This document shows positions 17,761 to 26,440 of a stretch of DNA of 64,000 nucleotides, piece by piece. Each line of letters opens with the position of its first letter. Position 1 is the stretch's first letter. The notes beneath the pieces were generated by a model. That model saw only the letters and a program-made list of their open reading frames with translations, had not been told where the DNA came from and ran no database searches. A program made the position numbers and the translations under genes. Source of the DNA: Reclinomonas americana ATCC 50394 (Eukaryota > Jakobida > Jakobea > Jakobida); assembly GCA_048213135.1 (NCBI GenBank), contig PS015009.1:682001-746000 (forward strand), given 5' to 3'.

Positions 17761-18076
17761 CCCGCAAAAATAGTAAACAATTGACAGTTCCCGCTTCTTA
17801 CTTAAGCAATGGTAGTGTCTCAGTTTGAAAACAGGCAAGCCCTCCCGCCAAGCCGTTAAGGCCACAAAGGGTTGCCGGTCAGAATATATACTTAGTGTTC
17901 TTCTTGTTTTTGTGGGAAATATATTCAAATTGAGACAGTATCTAAGCAGTGACCATTCACCAATCCGCACATCCGCACATTACCCGATTCTCACATTAAC
18001 CGTGTTTAACATATTTCTAACAGCATTTTTTATGGAGCCAGGCGGGCCTTTTCATCCCCGTTGAAAGCCAACTACC
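17761..18076. other. Intergenic region of 316 bp with a fold-back element
   Basis: No gene is visible. It holds the 128-bp fold-back repeat at 17813-17940 and, to its right, a stretch of CCGCACAT-type short repeats (17957-17980) of a kind also seen at 21915-21955. Confidence 0.6.
17813..17940. repeat. MITE-like fold-back element with terminal inverted repeats
   Basis: TAGTGTCTCAGTTTGAA at 17813-17829 and TTCAAATTGAGACAGTA at 17924-17940 are inverted copies with two mismatches. Inside is a second fold-back pair (GGCAAGCCCT and AGGGTTGCC). TAAGCAATG just left and TAAGCAGTG just right of the element could be a decayed target duplication. There is no coding capacity. Confidence 0.6.
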
Positions 18077-18752
18077 ATGCCTAACAGCCGATATACCACC
18101 CTCCGGCGCACTACAGGTTATTTTTTCGCCGCCCTGTTCTGGATACCCGTTACTTTTTTCAGCCTGCTGCTGGTTAAGAATACGCTGCCTTATTTTTCGT
18201 TCAGCAGCGATTTCGGGTTTATTGAAGAACGGGCCCTCCTGTTCCTGAAACCGGTGTACAAGTATAGCTTTTACCTGCACATTTTCGCGGGCATGTTCTG
18301 TATTGTGGCGGCGCTTACGCAGTTCTCTTCCTATATCCTGAAAAAGAGAAAGAACATCCATATCTGGATGGGTAAGGTATACGTGCTGGTGGTGCTGGTA
18401 CTGGGTGCCCCCACGGGGCTGTACATGAGTTTTTTCGCCAAGGGCAGTTTCTGGGAAAGGGCTTTGTTCATGTTTATGGCTGTGTACTGGTTCTTTACTA
18501 CGGCAAAGGGACTGCAAACCATCCGGCAAAAAAAATGTGCTGGCGCATAAGAACTGGATGATCCGCAGCTACAGCATGGCCATGACAGCCGTTACGTTCC
18601 GCATCTACCATATTTTCTTTTACTATTTCGGTATGGACCACCTGCACAATTACGAGATCTCGCTATGGATAAGTGTATTGGGCAATATGCTGGTAGCAGA
18701 GTACCTCATTTTCAGGAAGAGCCGTTCGTACCTGAGAACATTTGCTGTATAA
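18077..18752 (+). pseudogene. DUF2306-type four-helix membrane protein, frameshifted in an A8 run
   Basis: The first frame (18077-18550) gives a membrane protein with segments such as YFFAALFWIPVTFFSLLL and the second (18537-18752) continues with HKNWMIRSYSMAMTAVTF, which is the conserved C-terminal part of DUF2306 proteins. The frames join at the homopolymer 18528-18535; one A fewer would make a continuous reading frame of about 224 codons with the natural sequence RQKNVLAHKNW. Either the gene is broken, or phase-variable, or the read has a homopolymer error. Confidence 0.8.
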
Positions 18753-18782
18753 AACATCATTCACCAATAAACCCCACGCATC

Positions 18783-19277
18783 ATGAAAGCGATCATTTAC
18801 ACCGGCATCGGCCTTATTTCCGCCGCCGCCGTTTATGGCATGGCCGATTATTATGGCAGCAACCGCAATGGCAGCCTTAAAGCCCTTTACCACGAGCATG
18901 TAATTCCCGAAACGCCTGTGCAGCCACTCTACAGCGGATCGGTAGCGCAGTTATCCCTGATGGATGAGGATGAAATCGCGGAAGCGGTACCGGTATCTTC
19001 AACAGAAAAAAAGATAGTAAAGAAGAAACGCCCGGCGCCCCGGTTTGAAGATTTTTCAAGAACGGCGCTTGTTCCCGAAGAAGAAGTGATTACGATTGTG
19101 GCGCCCGAACCTGTTATTCACCAGCCTGAGTTAACGGCGTCAGAGATAAAGGAAAAAGAAACGGAAGCCGTACCGGCGCCTGTTGTGGTGGAAGAAAAAA
19201 AGATAGACCTGCGGATGTTTTCCCGGGCCAAACCCGTAGCCAGGAAGGTTAAAGTTTCGGAGCAGAAGAAAAATTAG
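18783..19277 (+). CDS. Hypothetical membrane-anchored protein with Pro/Glu-rich tail
   Basis: A 164-aa protein with a single N-terminal hydrophobic segment (residues 3-22) and a low-complexity, Lys/Glu/Pro/Val-rich remainder of alternating charge. No family is recognised. The 3' end overlaps the convergent gldD by 29 bases. It follows the DUF2306 gene by 30 bp on the same strand. Confidence 0.6.
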   Translation: MKAIIYTGIGLISAAAVYGMADYYGSNRNGSLKALYHEHVIPETPVQPLYSGSVAQLSLMDEDEIAEAVPVSSTEKKIVKKKRPAPRFEDFSRTALVPEEEVITIVAPEPVIHQPELTASEIKEKETEAVPAPVVVEEKKIDLRMFSRAKPVARKVKVSEQKKN

Positions 19278-19950
19278 TGGTGCGTGAAGCAGGATCGATC
19301 CAGCGGAAGGTATTGATCAGGTGATCAATGTCCTGCTGCAGGAAATCCTGCACAGGCCGCAGCGAATCCGCGTTGGGCGTGGCATCGAAATAAAGTGCCC
19401 CGCGGAGAAAATGTTTGGCGGTATCGCTGAGGAAGAACTGTTTGGCCGTGGCCGCGTTCCCTCCTACTTTAAAAAAGATACCGGTAATGCCGTTGGGCGT
19501 ACGCATAAGGCTATCGCGGATGGACGTGGCGATGGACTCATTCTTACTGGTGAGTTTGAACGCGTCGTTCACCATGCGGTCAAAAACATTGATGCCGAAG
19601 GAGTCTTTGTAAACACCATTGGATTGTTTGACCTTATACAATGCCCGGCTGCCTACCTGTTTGTAGCTCAGGAATATCCTGCCGCCAAAACCCGGGAAGT
19701 CGATATTATACCAGAACGGGCTTTCCGGGTCATTGTCGAAAAAAGTACTGTCCTTGATGATGCTGGCATACACCGGGTACTCGAATGTGTAAGGCACACC
19801 TTCCTTTTGAAATACCTGGTACCGGCGTTCGGGAAAGTCGATGCGGAAATAACCCCGCTTTTTAGAGGTATAGGTAGAATTGCAGGCAAACAGCAGGGCT
19901 GCGCCGGAAATAAGAAGTACTGAAAAAAGGATAATCCGTGGTTTGGGCAT
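19249..19950 (-). CDS. gldD: Gliding motility lipoprotein GldD
   Basis: A 233-aa lipoprotein (lipobox ALLFACN, C23). The conserved GldD core is plain: YRIDFPERRY-like FRIDFPERRY, FEYPVYA, WYNIDFPGFGGRIFLSY, and the C-terminal LRGALYFDATPNADSLRPVQDFL. GldD is needed for gliding and type IX secretion in Flavobacterium. It is 12 bp downstream of gldE on the same strand, as in other Bacteroidota. Confidence 0.95.
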   Translation of the reverse strand: MPKPRIILFSVLLISGAALLFACNSTYTSKKRGYFRIDFPERRYQVFQKEGVPYTFEYPVYASIIKDSTFFDNDPESPFWYNIDFPGFGGRIFLSYKQVGSRALYKVKQSNGVYKDSFGINVFDRMVNDAFKLTSKNESIATSIRDSLMRTPNGITGIFFKVGGNAATAKQFFLSDTAKHFLRGALYFDATPNADSLRPVQDFLQQDIDHLINTFRWIDPASRTTNFSSAPKL

Positions 19951-19962
19951 GAAATGATGATG

Positions 19963-21297
19963 TTACGCCACCTTCTGTTTGATGGTCACTTTTACTTTAT
20001 CGATCCTGTTCTTGCTGATCTCGAGAGCGCTGAAAACGAAGTCGCCGCTTTCCACCTCTTCATTGATCTGCGGGAATTCGCCGGCGATCTCCAGCACCAG
20101 CCCGGCGAGTGAATCACTGTCGCCGCGAACCTGGTCAAAAGTATCTGCAGACAATCCCATGGCCTTGCAGACATCATTGATCATGGTTTTGCCTTCAAAG
20201 ATATAATTGAAGTCGTCTATCTTTTTGTTAATACTTTCTTCATCGTCAAATTCGTCTTTGATATCGCCGATGATCTCTTCCATCACATCTTCCAGGGTAA
20301 CGATGCCGGAAGTGCCGCCAAACTCATCCACCACCACGGCAAAATGTATACGCCTGTTGCGGAATTCCTGCAGCAGGTCCTCAATGAGTTTTTGTTCGTG
20401 CACAAAATAAGCCTGTCGCATAAGTGGCCGCCAGTCGTACCCGGCGGGTTCGCCCAGGTGCGGCAGCAGGTCCTTGGTATGGATCATACCCACCACTTCG
20501 TCGAGGTTATTTTTGTATACCGGTAAACGGGAATAATGGAGGTCTTCCACACGGCGGATCATGTCAGAAAAGCTGGTGTCCTGTTCGATGCCACTTACGT
20601 CGAGGCGGGTGCGCATGATCTGTTTAACGGTGGTATCACCAAATTTGCGGATGCCTTTCAGTATCTGTTTTTCTTCGGTGGTGGCTTCGTGTTCGGGCAG
20701 CAGGTCGATGGCATAATCGAGATGGGTGCTGTCCATAGTGGAAGAATTTTCCGAAGAGAATTTCTTTTCCACTTTATCGCTCAGCCTCACCATTCTTTTG
20801 CTGAAGCGGTAAAAAATGCTGTTGAATATTTCCACCACCAGCGAGGCTGTGGCGGCAAACCATATTTTGTGGTGCGTGGCCCATACCTTGGGTAGTACTT
20901 CACCAAATAAAAGAAGCAGGAAGGTAACGGCTACCACCTTAATGAGGAACACCGACCAGAAACTGATATCCAGCCCGCCGATCCAGCTGTCGATAAGGAT
21001 GTTGGAAATAAGGATGATGCCGATGTTCACAAAACTGTTGGTAATGAGCATCGACGCCAGCAGCGTTTTGGGTTGCTCCAGCAGCGAGACGATGCGGCGG
21101 TAAGCAGGTTGCTTACGCGTTTTGAGAACGTTGATGTCTTTATAGGTCAGCGAAAAAAAAGCGACTTCAGAACCTGCGAGCAGGAATGACAGGATGAACA
21201 GCAGCACCACGATAAAAATAAGTACGGTGGTAGCCGCAGGCGTTATGGCCAATAAATGGAAACGGAAAAGTGAAGAGATGACCGAATGGTAGTCCAA
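19963..21297 (-). CDS. gldE: Gliding-motility-associated CNNM/CBS protein GldE
   Basis: A 444-aa protein with an N-terminal CNNM (DUF21) membrane domain of three to four helices, two CBS domains in the middle (IMRTRLDVSGI onward and VVVDEFGGTSGIVTLEDVMEEIIGDI) and a C-terminal CorC/HlyC domain. It resembles Mg/Co efflux or hemolysin-like transporters; in gliding bacteria it stabilises GldD. A TTG start at 21297 is used since no ATG lies near. It follows ssb by about 50 bp. Confidence 0.93.
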   Translation of the reverse strand: MDYHSVISSLFRFHLLAITPAATTVLIFIVVLLFILSFLLAGSEVAFFSLTYKDINVLKTRKQPAYRRIVSLLEQPKTLLASMLITNSFVNIGIILISNILIDSWIGGLDISFWSVFLIKVVAVTFLLLLFGEVLPKVWATHHKIWFAATASLVVEIFNSIFYRFSKRMVRLSDKVEKKFSSENSSTMDSTHLDYAIDLLPEHEATTEEKQILKGIRKFGDTTVKQIMRTRLDVSGIEQDTSFSDMIRRVEDLHYSRLPVYKNNLDEVVGMIHTKDLLPHLGEPAGYDWRPLMRQAYFVHEQKLIEDLLQEFRNRRIHFAVVVDEFGGTSGIVTLEDVMEEIIGDIKDEFDDEESINKKIDDFNYIFEGKTMINDVCKAMGLSADTFDQVRGDSDSLAGLVLEIAGEFPQINEEVESGDFVFSALEISKNRIDKVKVTIKQKVA

Positions 21298-21350
21298 AAC
21301 AATTAGTTTTTATGAACAATGGCTGCCGTTGTGCCGGAGCTGTTAAATGA

Positions 21351-21770
21351 TTAAAAAGGTAAACGTTCGCCGCCGTCGTCTGCCGGTGGAATATCGCCCC
21401 CTATACTGTCGATTCCTTCACTGCCGGCGCCGCCTTCGTGGCGTTTATCCAGCATGATCAGGTTATCGCCCACAATTTCTGTAGCGAATTTTTTATTGCC
21501 TTCTTTATCTTCCCAGCTCCTGGTTTTGAGTCGTCCTTCGATATATACCAGGCTGCCTTTGTGCAGGTATTTCTGGGCCAGTTCGGCGAGCCCGCGCCAG
21601 AGTACTACGGTATGCCATTCTGTTTGCGATATCAGTTTACCACTCCTGTCCTTATAGGTTTCTGTTGTAGCCAGTGAAAATTTAGCCACACCAATATTGC
21701 CCTCCAGGAACTGCATATCCGGGTCTTTACCCAGGTTTCCGATTAACATCACCCTGTTTACGCCTCTCAT
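21351..21770 (-). CDS. ssb: Single-stranded DNA-binding protein
   Basis: A 139-aa OB-fold protein starting MRGVNRVMLIGNLGKDPD and ending with an acidic tail ADDGGERLPF that fits the SSB protein-interaction tip (DDxxPF-like, here ERLPF). It binds ssDNA as a tetramer in replication and repair. It lies between mutY and gldE in the order usual for Bacteroidota. Confidence 0.96.
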   Translation of the reverse strand: MRGVNRVMLIGNLGKDPDMQFLEGNIGVAKFSLATTETYKDRSGKLISQTEWHTVVLWRGLAELAQKYLHKGSLVYIEGRLKTRSWEDKEGNKKFATEIVGDNLIMLDKRHEGGAGSEGIDSIGGDIPPADDGGERLPF

Positions 21771-21899
21771 AGATTTATGTTTATGTCAGTGTACCGTTGG
21801 TTCCCTGTGCCTTATAACAAATTTAAAGATACATTTTAATCTTGCAAAAGCCTAAGGGGGTTTTTAACGGGGATGCAGGATACAGGATACCGGATCGTT

Positions 21900-21956
21900 A
21901 AACCTGCTCATCTTCAAATCCGCACATTTGCATATTTGTACATCCGCACATTTATC
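21900..21956. repeat. Short intergenic CCGCACAT/TTTGCATATT repeats
   Basis: The stretch AAATCCGCACATTTGCATA is followed by a second CATCCGCACATTT copy. Very similar words are at 17957-17980 and, in a looser form, 14566-14600. Such oligomer strings are common in intergenic DNA of this group and have no known role. Confidence 0.5.
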
Positions 21957-23007
21957 CCAACTGGTACATGTTGATCATACGCGGGAAAGGCAGGTGCCTG
22001 ATATCAGCCGGCGGTACTGGCTCCCAATCTTTTTTAACCACTGGTTTCAGTAACTTTACCCGGTAGAATCGCCCGTGAATGGTCTGGTGGGTAAGCTGCT
22101 GGCGGAAGTCTGCGGACACAGATACGGGTTGCGGTGTTTCTTTACCAAAAATGGAAAGGAAGCTGTCCGACCGCCACAGTTCTTCCTGCGACAATGCCGA
22201 TGGGCTTTCGATCAGTATGAACTCGTACAGGTTTTCCCAGATATCTTTTACCCCACGTTTCCGGACATAGCATTTCCCTTTGTATTCCGCCACGATGTAA
22301 TTGAACCAGCGTTCCCTCCTTTTGATCTTCTTTTCTTTTACCGGCAGTATATCAATCCTTTCGCTGTTGAAGGCTATGCAGTTGCGCCGCAAATAGCATT
22401 CGCTGCACAAAGGAGATTTAGGCTTGCATACCACCGCGCCAAAATCCATAATGGCCTGGTTGTAGCGGCCGGGCTGTTCTTTATCCAGCAGATGTGCCGC
22501 CAGCGTGCTGAACATTTTTTTTCCTTCGGTACTGTCTATCGGCGTATCCAGTCCGAAGATACGCGACAATACCCTGAACACATTGCCATCCACCACCGCA
22601 TGCGGCAGGTTAAAAGCAAAAGAAGCTATGGCTGCGGCTGTGTAGGGGCCAATGCCCGGCAACGCCAGTATTTCTTCATAATGATGCGGGAACCGGTCTT
22701 TATACTGATGATGCACCTGTTTTGCAGCAGCTAACAGGTTTTTGCAACGGGTGTAATATCCCAAACCTTCCCACAGTTTGAACACTTTTGTTTCCGGCGC
22801 TTTGGCCAGGTATGCCACCGTTGGAAAGTTCTCAATAAAGCGCTCATAATAAGCCCGGCCCTGCTCCACGCGGGTTTGCTGCAGTATGATCTCGCTCAGC
22901 CAGATGCGATAAGGATCCTTCTCACCTTTCCAGGGCATCTCCCTGAAGTTGGCCTCATCATTCCACAGCAGCAGCTGACGGATAAAGAATTTTTCCTGCC
23001 TGTTCAT
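21952..23007 (-). CDS. mutY: A/G-specific adenine DNA glycosylase
   Basis: A 351-aa HhH-GPD glycosylase that removes adenine opposite 8-oxoguanine. The helix-hairpin-helix LPGIGPYTAAAI, the catalytic Asp in VVDGNVFRVLSR and the 4Fe-4S ligands (Cx6CX2CX5C in CKPKSPLCSECYLRRNC) are present, followed by a NUDIX-like C-terminal domain that recognises 8-oxoG. It is divergent from the HU gene and heads the mutY-ssb-gldE-gldD run. Confidence 0.95.
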   Translation of the reverse strand: MNRQEKFFIRQLLLWNDEANFREMPWKGEKDPYRIWLSEIILQQTRVEQGRAYYERFIENFPTVAYLAKAPETKVFKLWEGLGYYTRCKNLLAAAKQVHHQYKDRFPHHYEEILALPGIGPYTAAAIASFAFNLPHAVVDGNVFRVLSRIFGLDTPIDSTEGKKMFSTLAAHLLDKEQPGRYNQAIMDFGAVVCKPKSPLCSECYLRRNCIAFNSERIDILPVKEKKIKRRERWFNYIVAEYKGKCYVRKRGVKDIWENLYEFILIESPSALSQEELWRSDSFLSIFGKETPQPVSVSADFRQQLTHQTIHGRFYRVKLLKPVVKKDWEPVPPADIRHLPFPRMINMYQLG

Positions 23008-23217
23008 CCCTTGTTATTCAGTTGTTTTATAATTATAGGTTTTTTGTACTATCTTCTAAAAAACATATTTTATTAATAATCAGTCGTTTATATTTTTTCT
23101 TTCTTCGTATTTTGGCGTTAAGTTTGTACAAACTAACTGATTATCACCAATTTACTTTGTAATTTCAAAAAAAATGTTGTAGATTTCAGTTAATAAATAT
23201 TCATAAAAACAACAACA

Positions 23218-23550
23218 ATGAGAAAAGCCGACCTCATCAATCAAATTTCCGACAAAACCGGCATTCCCAAGGTAGATGTTCTGGTAACGCTTGAAACTAT
23301 GTTCAAGGCGGTAAAGAGCTCATTGGCAGAAGGTGAGAACATCTACATCCGTGGTTTTGGCAGCTTCATCACCAAAAAAAGGGCCGCTAAAATCGGCCGT
23401 AATATTAAAAAAAATGTAGCTGTGGAAATCCCGGAACATTTTATTCCCGCTTTTAAGCCGGCCAAGGAATTCATGATGGAGATCAAATCCTCCAAAAACA
23501 TCAAGGAAGCGCCTCCTGTGGAAGAAGACGACAGCGACGACGAATCGTAA
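23218..23550 (+). CDS. HU/IHF-family DNA-bending protein
   Basis: A 110-aa HU-like nucleoid protein: MRKADLINQISDKTGI, IRGFGSFITKKRAAKIGRNIKK with the DNA-intercalating arm, and a C-terminal acidic extension (EEDDSDDES) that ordinary HU lacks. The AT-rich upstream region contains TTTG at 23123 and TTACTTTG at 23152, which may be its promoter. It lies between mutY and the RNase G region, a conserved order. Confidence 0.92.
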   Translation: MRKADLINQISDKTGIPKVDVLVTLETMFKAVKSSLAEGENIYIRGFGSFITKKRAAKIGRNIKKNVAVEIPEHFIPAFKPAKEFMMEIKSSKNIKEAPPVEEDDSDDES

Positions 23551-23596
23551 CCACATAAGCGCTAAACGGCGTACCTTTGCTGCCTAAATTGAACAG

Positions 23597-24448
23597 GTGA
23601 AAAAACAACTCCTCTTCGCCGGCAGCGGCATACTCCTGCTTGCAGTACTTTTCTTCTTTGGCCGTACCTCGGCACCAAAAAAAGAAATGCAGCCAGGCCC
23701 TGCTGCAGCTTCCCAGGTACCGGCATTTGATATTGATAAATATATAGCCGAAGAAAAAACACATCTTACTCCTTCCCAGTCAGTTGCGTTGGGTAAAATC
23801 GAGAACAGCGTTACCCGTGGCGACCTGGTTACCCAGCAGATCGAACGTAACAACCAGTTGGCCGCCTTCTGGAAAGACAGCGGGCATGCCATCGAACCCT
23901 ATATCTTTTACTTATCCGAAGCCGCTAAGTTGGATAAGTCAGAAAAAAGTCTCACCTTTGCTGCCCAATTCGCATTAACCAGCGTCCGGATGGAACAGGA
24001 CGAGGCTAAATTGAACTGGAAAACAGCACAGGCGATCAGCCTGTTTGAAATGGCCCTGGCACAAAATCCAAACAACGACGACCTTAAAGTAGGACTCGGC
24101 AGTTGTTATGTGTACGGGAAAGGAAGATTCGGCGGACCGCAGGAGACCATGAAAGGTATACAACAGTTACTGGAAGTGGTGCGCCGCGATTCAACGAACA
24201 TGAAAGCCCAGCTGGTTTTGGGAGTGGGTGGCATGGTAAGCGGACAATACGATAAAGCGATTGACCGTTTAACCAAAGTGGCGAATGCCCAGCCCGATAA
24301 CCTGGAAGCTGCCGCTTACCTGGCCGATGCCTATGCCGCTTCCGGCAATAAGGAACAGGCCATCAAATGGTACCAGGTAAGTAAGAAACTGGCCAATGAT
24401 CCGCACTATACCAAAGAGGTAGACGAACGGATCCGCAACATGAGATAA
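23597..24448 (+). CDS. Membrane-anchored tetratricopeptide repeat protein
   Basis: A 283-aa protein starting with GTG at 23597. A single hydrophobic helix (LLFAGSGILLLAVLFFFG) anchors it; from residue 120 onward several TPR units follow (for example AISLFEMALAQNPNNDDLKVGLG, AIDRLTKVANAQPDNLEAAAYLADAYAASG). It is probably a periplasmic scaffold. It sits 46 bp after the HU gene; Bacteroidota often carry such a TPR gene between HU and rng. Confidence 0.85.
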   Translation: MKKQLLFAGSGILLLAVLFFFGRTSAPKKEMQPGPAAASQVPAFDIDKYIAEEKTHLTPSQSVALGKIENSVTRGDLVTQQIERNNQLAAFWKDSGHAIEPYIFYLSEAAKLDKSEKSLTFAAQFALTSVRMEQDEAKLNWKTAQAISLFEMALAQNPNNDDLKVGLGSCYVYGKGRFGGPQETMKGIQQLLEVVRRDSTNMKAQLVLGVGGMVSGQYDKAIDRLTKVANAQPDNLEAAAYLADAYAASGNKEQAIKWYQVSKKLANDPHYTKEVDERIRNMR

Positions 24449-24535
24449 TTACTGATGCCGCACAATAAAGCTCACGCTCCGTGCCGGCAATTAGCAATGA
24501 ACTATAAACATTATTTAAAACAAAAAAGACTAGTT

Positions 24536-24625
24536 ATGCCTTGTGGTAAAAAGAGAAAACGTCATAAAATCGCCACTCACAAGCGTAAAAAACGTTTAAG
24601 AAAGAACCGTCATAAGAAGAAGTAA
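24536..24625 (+). CDS. Very small basic AURKAIP1/COX24-domain protein
   Basis: A 29-aa protein, MPCGKKRKRHKIATHKRKK then LRKNRHKKK, too short for ordinary gene finders. More than half of the residues are Lys or Arg. It fits the AURKAIP1/COX24 family, whose members are small-subunit ribosomal proteins (mitochondrial mS38, mycobacterial bS22); the same sequence type is found before rng in many Bacteroidota. A GC-rich hairpin follows at 24643-24665. Confidence 0.85.
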   Translation: MPCGKKRKRHKIATHKRKKRLRKNRHKKK

Positions 24626-24769
24626 TTCACTTTTTTTTATCGGCGCCGGTATCCCCTTCCGGCGCACATATACACCCGCATACATTACCGGCAATGCAAT
24701 ACGCCGTTAATGTATGCTGTTTATGTTTTCCTTCAGTGATGTCAATGGTCTGATCAAAAAGTTTATACC

Positions 24770-26320
24770 TTGACCAAAGAATTGATAATAAATGCTGCAC
24801 CCCAGGGCGTAGAGATTGCCCTGCTGGAAGATAAAAAACTGGTGGAGCTGCATACCGAAAAAGCCGATGCCAGCTTTGGCGTGGGCGACCTTTACCTCGG
24901 GAAAGTCAAAAAACTCATTCCGGGACTGAACGCCGCCTTTATTGAAGTGGGGTTTGAAAAAGATGCCTTCCTGCATTATACCGACCTCAGCCCCTACGTA
25001 CGCTCCATACTCAAGTTCACCAACGAAGCCATACACGACAAATCCGAGAACGGATTCGATTTCTCCAAATTCAAAGTGGAACCCGAGATCGTAAAAACGG
25101 GTAAGATCGCCGAAGTACTCAGCGGCCGCCCCAACGTGCTGGTACAGATACTTAAAGAACCCATCGCCGCCAAAGGCCCACGCCTCAGTTGCGAACTGTC
25201 GCTGCCCGGCCGCTTTGTGGTGGTTACTCCTTTTAATGATATCATCGCGGTATCGCGTAAGATCCACTCCGCCGACGAACGCAAACGCCTGCACAAGATC
25301 ATTGAGGCCATCAAACCCAAAAACCTCGGTGTTATCGTACGTACGGCTGCAGAAGGTAAGCACACTGCAGAACTTCATGAAGACCTGCTGAGCCTGGTGG
25401 ATACCTGGAAGACGATCCAGCACAACCTCAAAGGCGCCGTACCTCCTGCCAAGATCCTCAGCGAACAGGGCAAAACCACCAGCATCCTCCGCGACCTGCT
25501 GAACGAGGACTTCAACAAGATTGTGGTGAATGACAAGAACATTTTCAGCGACACCAAGAATTATATCCAGCGTATTGCGCCTGACAAGGCCGATATCGTT
25601 TCTTATTACAACAACGGTTCGCCTATTTTCGACAGCTTCGGCATTACCAAACAGGTGAAAGCCGCTTTTGGTAAGACCGTGAACCTGCCCAGTGGCGCCT
25701 ACCTCATTGTTGAGCATACCGAAGCACTGCACGTGATAGACGTGAACAGCGGCTACAAAAGCGTAAGCAACAACCAGGAACAGAACGCGCTGGAGACCAA
25801 CCTGGAAGCCGCTGAAGAGATCGCCCGCCAGTTGCGCCTGCGTGACCTGGGAGGTATCATTGTGGTGGATTTCATCGATATGAAGCTGGCCGAGAACAAG
25901 AAAAAGCTCGCCGACGCGGTGGAACAATACATGCGCCCCGACAGGGCCAAGCACGCGGTACTGCCCATCAGCAAATTCGGGCTGATGCAGATCACCCGTC
26001 AGCGCATGAAGCCGGAGATGACCATCAACACCACCGAAGTGTGCCCCAGTTGCAATGGTACCGGCAAAATATCGTCCACCCTCATCCTGGAAGATGAGAT
26101 CGAAAAGAACCTCAGTTATCTCATCATGCAGCGCCACAAAGGCCTTACGGTGGAGGTACACCCCATACTGCACGCCTATCTTACCAAAGGCTGGTGGTTA
26201 TCCAAGCTCGCCAAATGGCGGCGCAAGTACAAGCAGAAGATCAAAGTGGTGCCGAATACGAATTACCACCTTACCGAGTTCCACTTTTTTGATGATAGTG
26301 ATGAAGAGATCAAACTGTAA
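24770..26320 (+). CDS. rng: Ribonuclease E/G family endoribonuclease
   Basis: A 516-aa RNase G-type enzyme. An S1-like domain is near the N-terminus (GVGDLYLGKVKKLIPGLNAAFIEVG), the catalytic DNase I-like region carries IDVNSG and IVVDFIDM with the Mg-binding Asp residues, and the Zn-link CPSCNGTG is near residue 426. There is no long C-terminal degradosome scaffold, so RNase G is the better name. It uses TTG at 24770. It matures rRNA 5' ends and turns over mRNA. Confidence 0.94.
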   Translation: MTKELIINAAPQGVEIALLEDKKLVELHTEKADASFGVGDLYLGKVKKLIPGLNAAFIEVGFEKDAFLHYTDLSPYVRSILKFTNEAIHDKSENGFDFSKFKVEPEIVKTGKIAEVLSGRPNVLVQILKEPIAAKGPRLSCELSLPGRFVVVTPFNDIIAVSRKIHSADERKRLHKIIEAIKPKNLGVIVRTAAEGKHTAELHEDLLSLVDTWKTIQHNLKGAVPPAKILSEQGKTTSILRDLLNEDFNKIVVNDKNIFSDTKNYIQRIAPDKADIVSYYNNGSPIFDSFGITKQVKAAFGKTVNLPSGAYLIVEHTEALHVIDVNSGYKSVSNNQEQNALETNLEAAEEIARQLRLRDLGGIIVVDFIDMKLAENKKKLADAVEQYMRPDRAKHAVLPISKFGLMQITRQRMKPEMTINTTEVCPSCNGTGKISSTLILEDEIEKNLSYLIMQRHKGLTVEVHPILHAYLTKGWWLSKLAKWRRKYKQKIKVVPNTNYHLTEFHFFDDSDEEIKL

Positions 26321-26340
26321 ACCGCAGATACTATTTTGAA

Positions 26341-26376
26341 AGAGCCCTGGCAGAGATGCCGGGGCTCTTTGTTTTG
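26341..26376 (+). terminator. Rho-independent terminator of rng
   Basis: AGAGCCCTGGCA and TGCCGGGGCTCT form a 12-bp stem with one mismatch around GAGA, followed by TTGTTTT. It separates rng from the recombinase gene. Confidence 0.85.
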
Positions 26377-26440
26377 CCGGGTTTTTACGGGAATAAAATG
26401 GGTGACTAAAACTTAGCTTGCCCGTACATTCCGGAAAATA

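Noticed and set aside
24536-24625. Random Lys/Arg-rich ORF
   Set aside because: The sequence fits a well-known small COX24-type protein found at the same place in other Bacteroidota, so it is kept as a gene.
24707-26173. Long minus-strand ORF of 488 aa inside rng
   Set aside because: It is an antisense shadow of the RNase G gene without any domain; rng has all its catalytic motifs.
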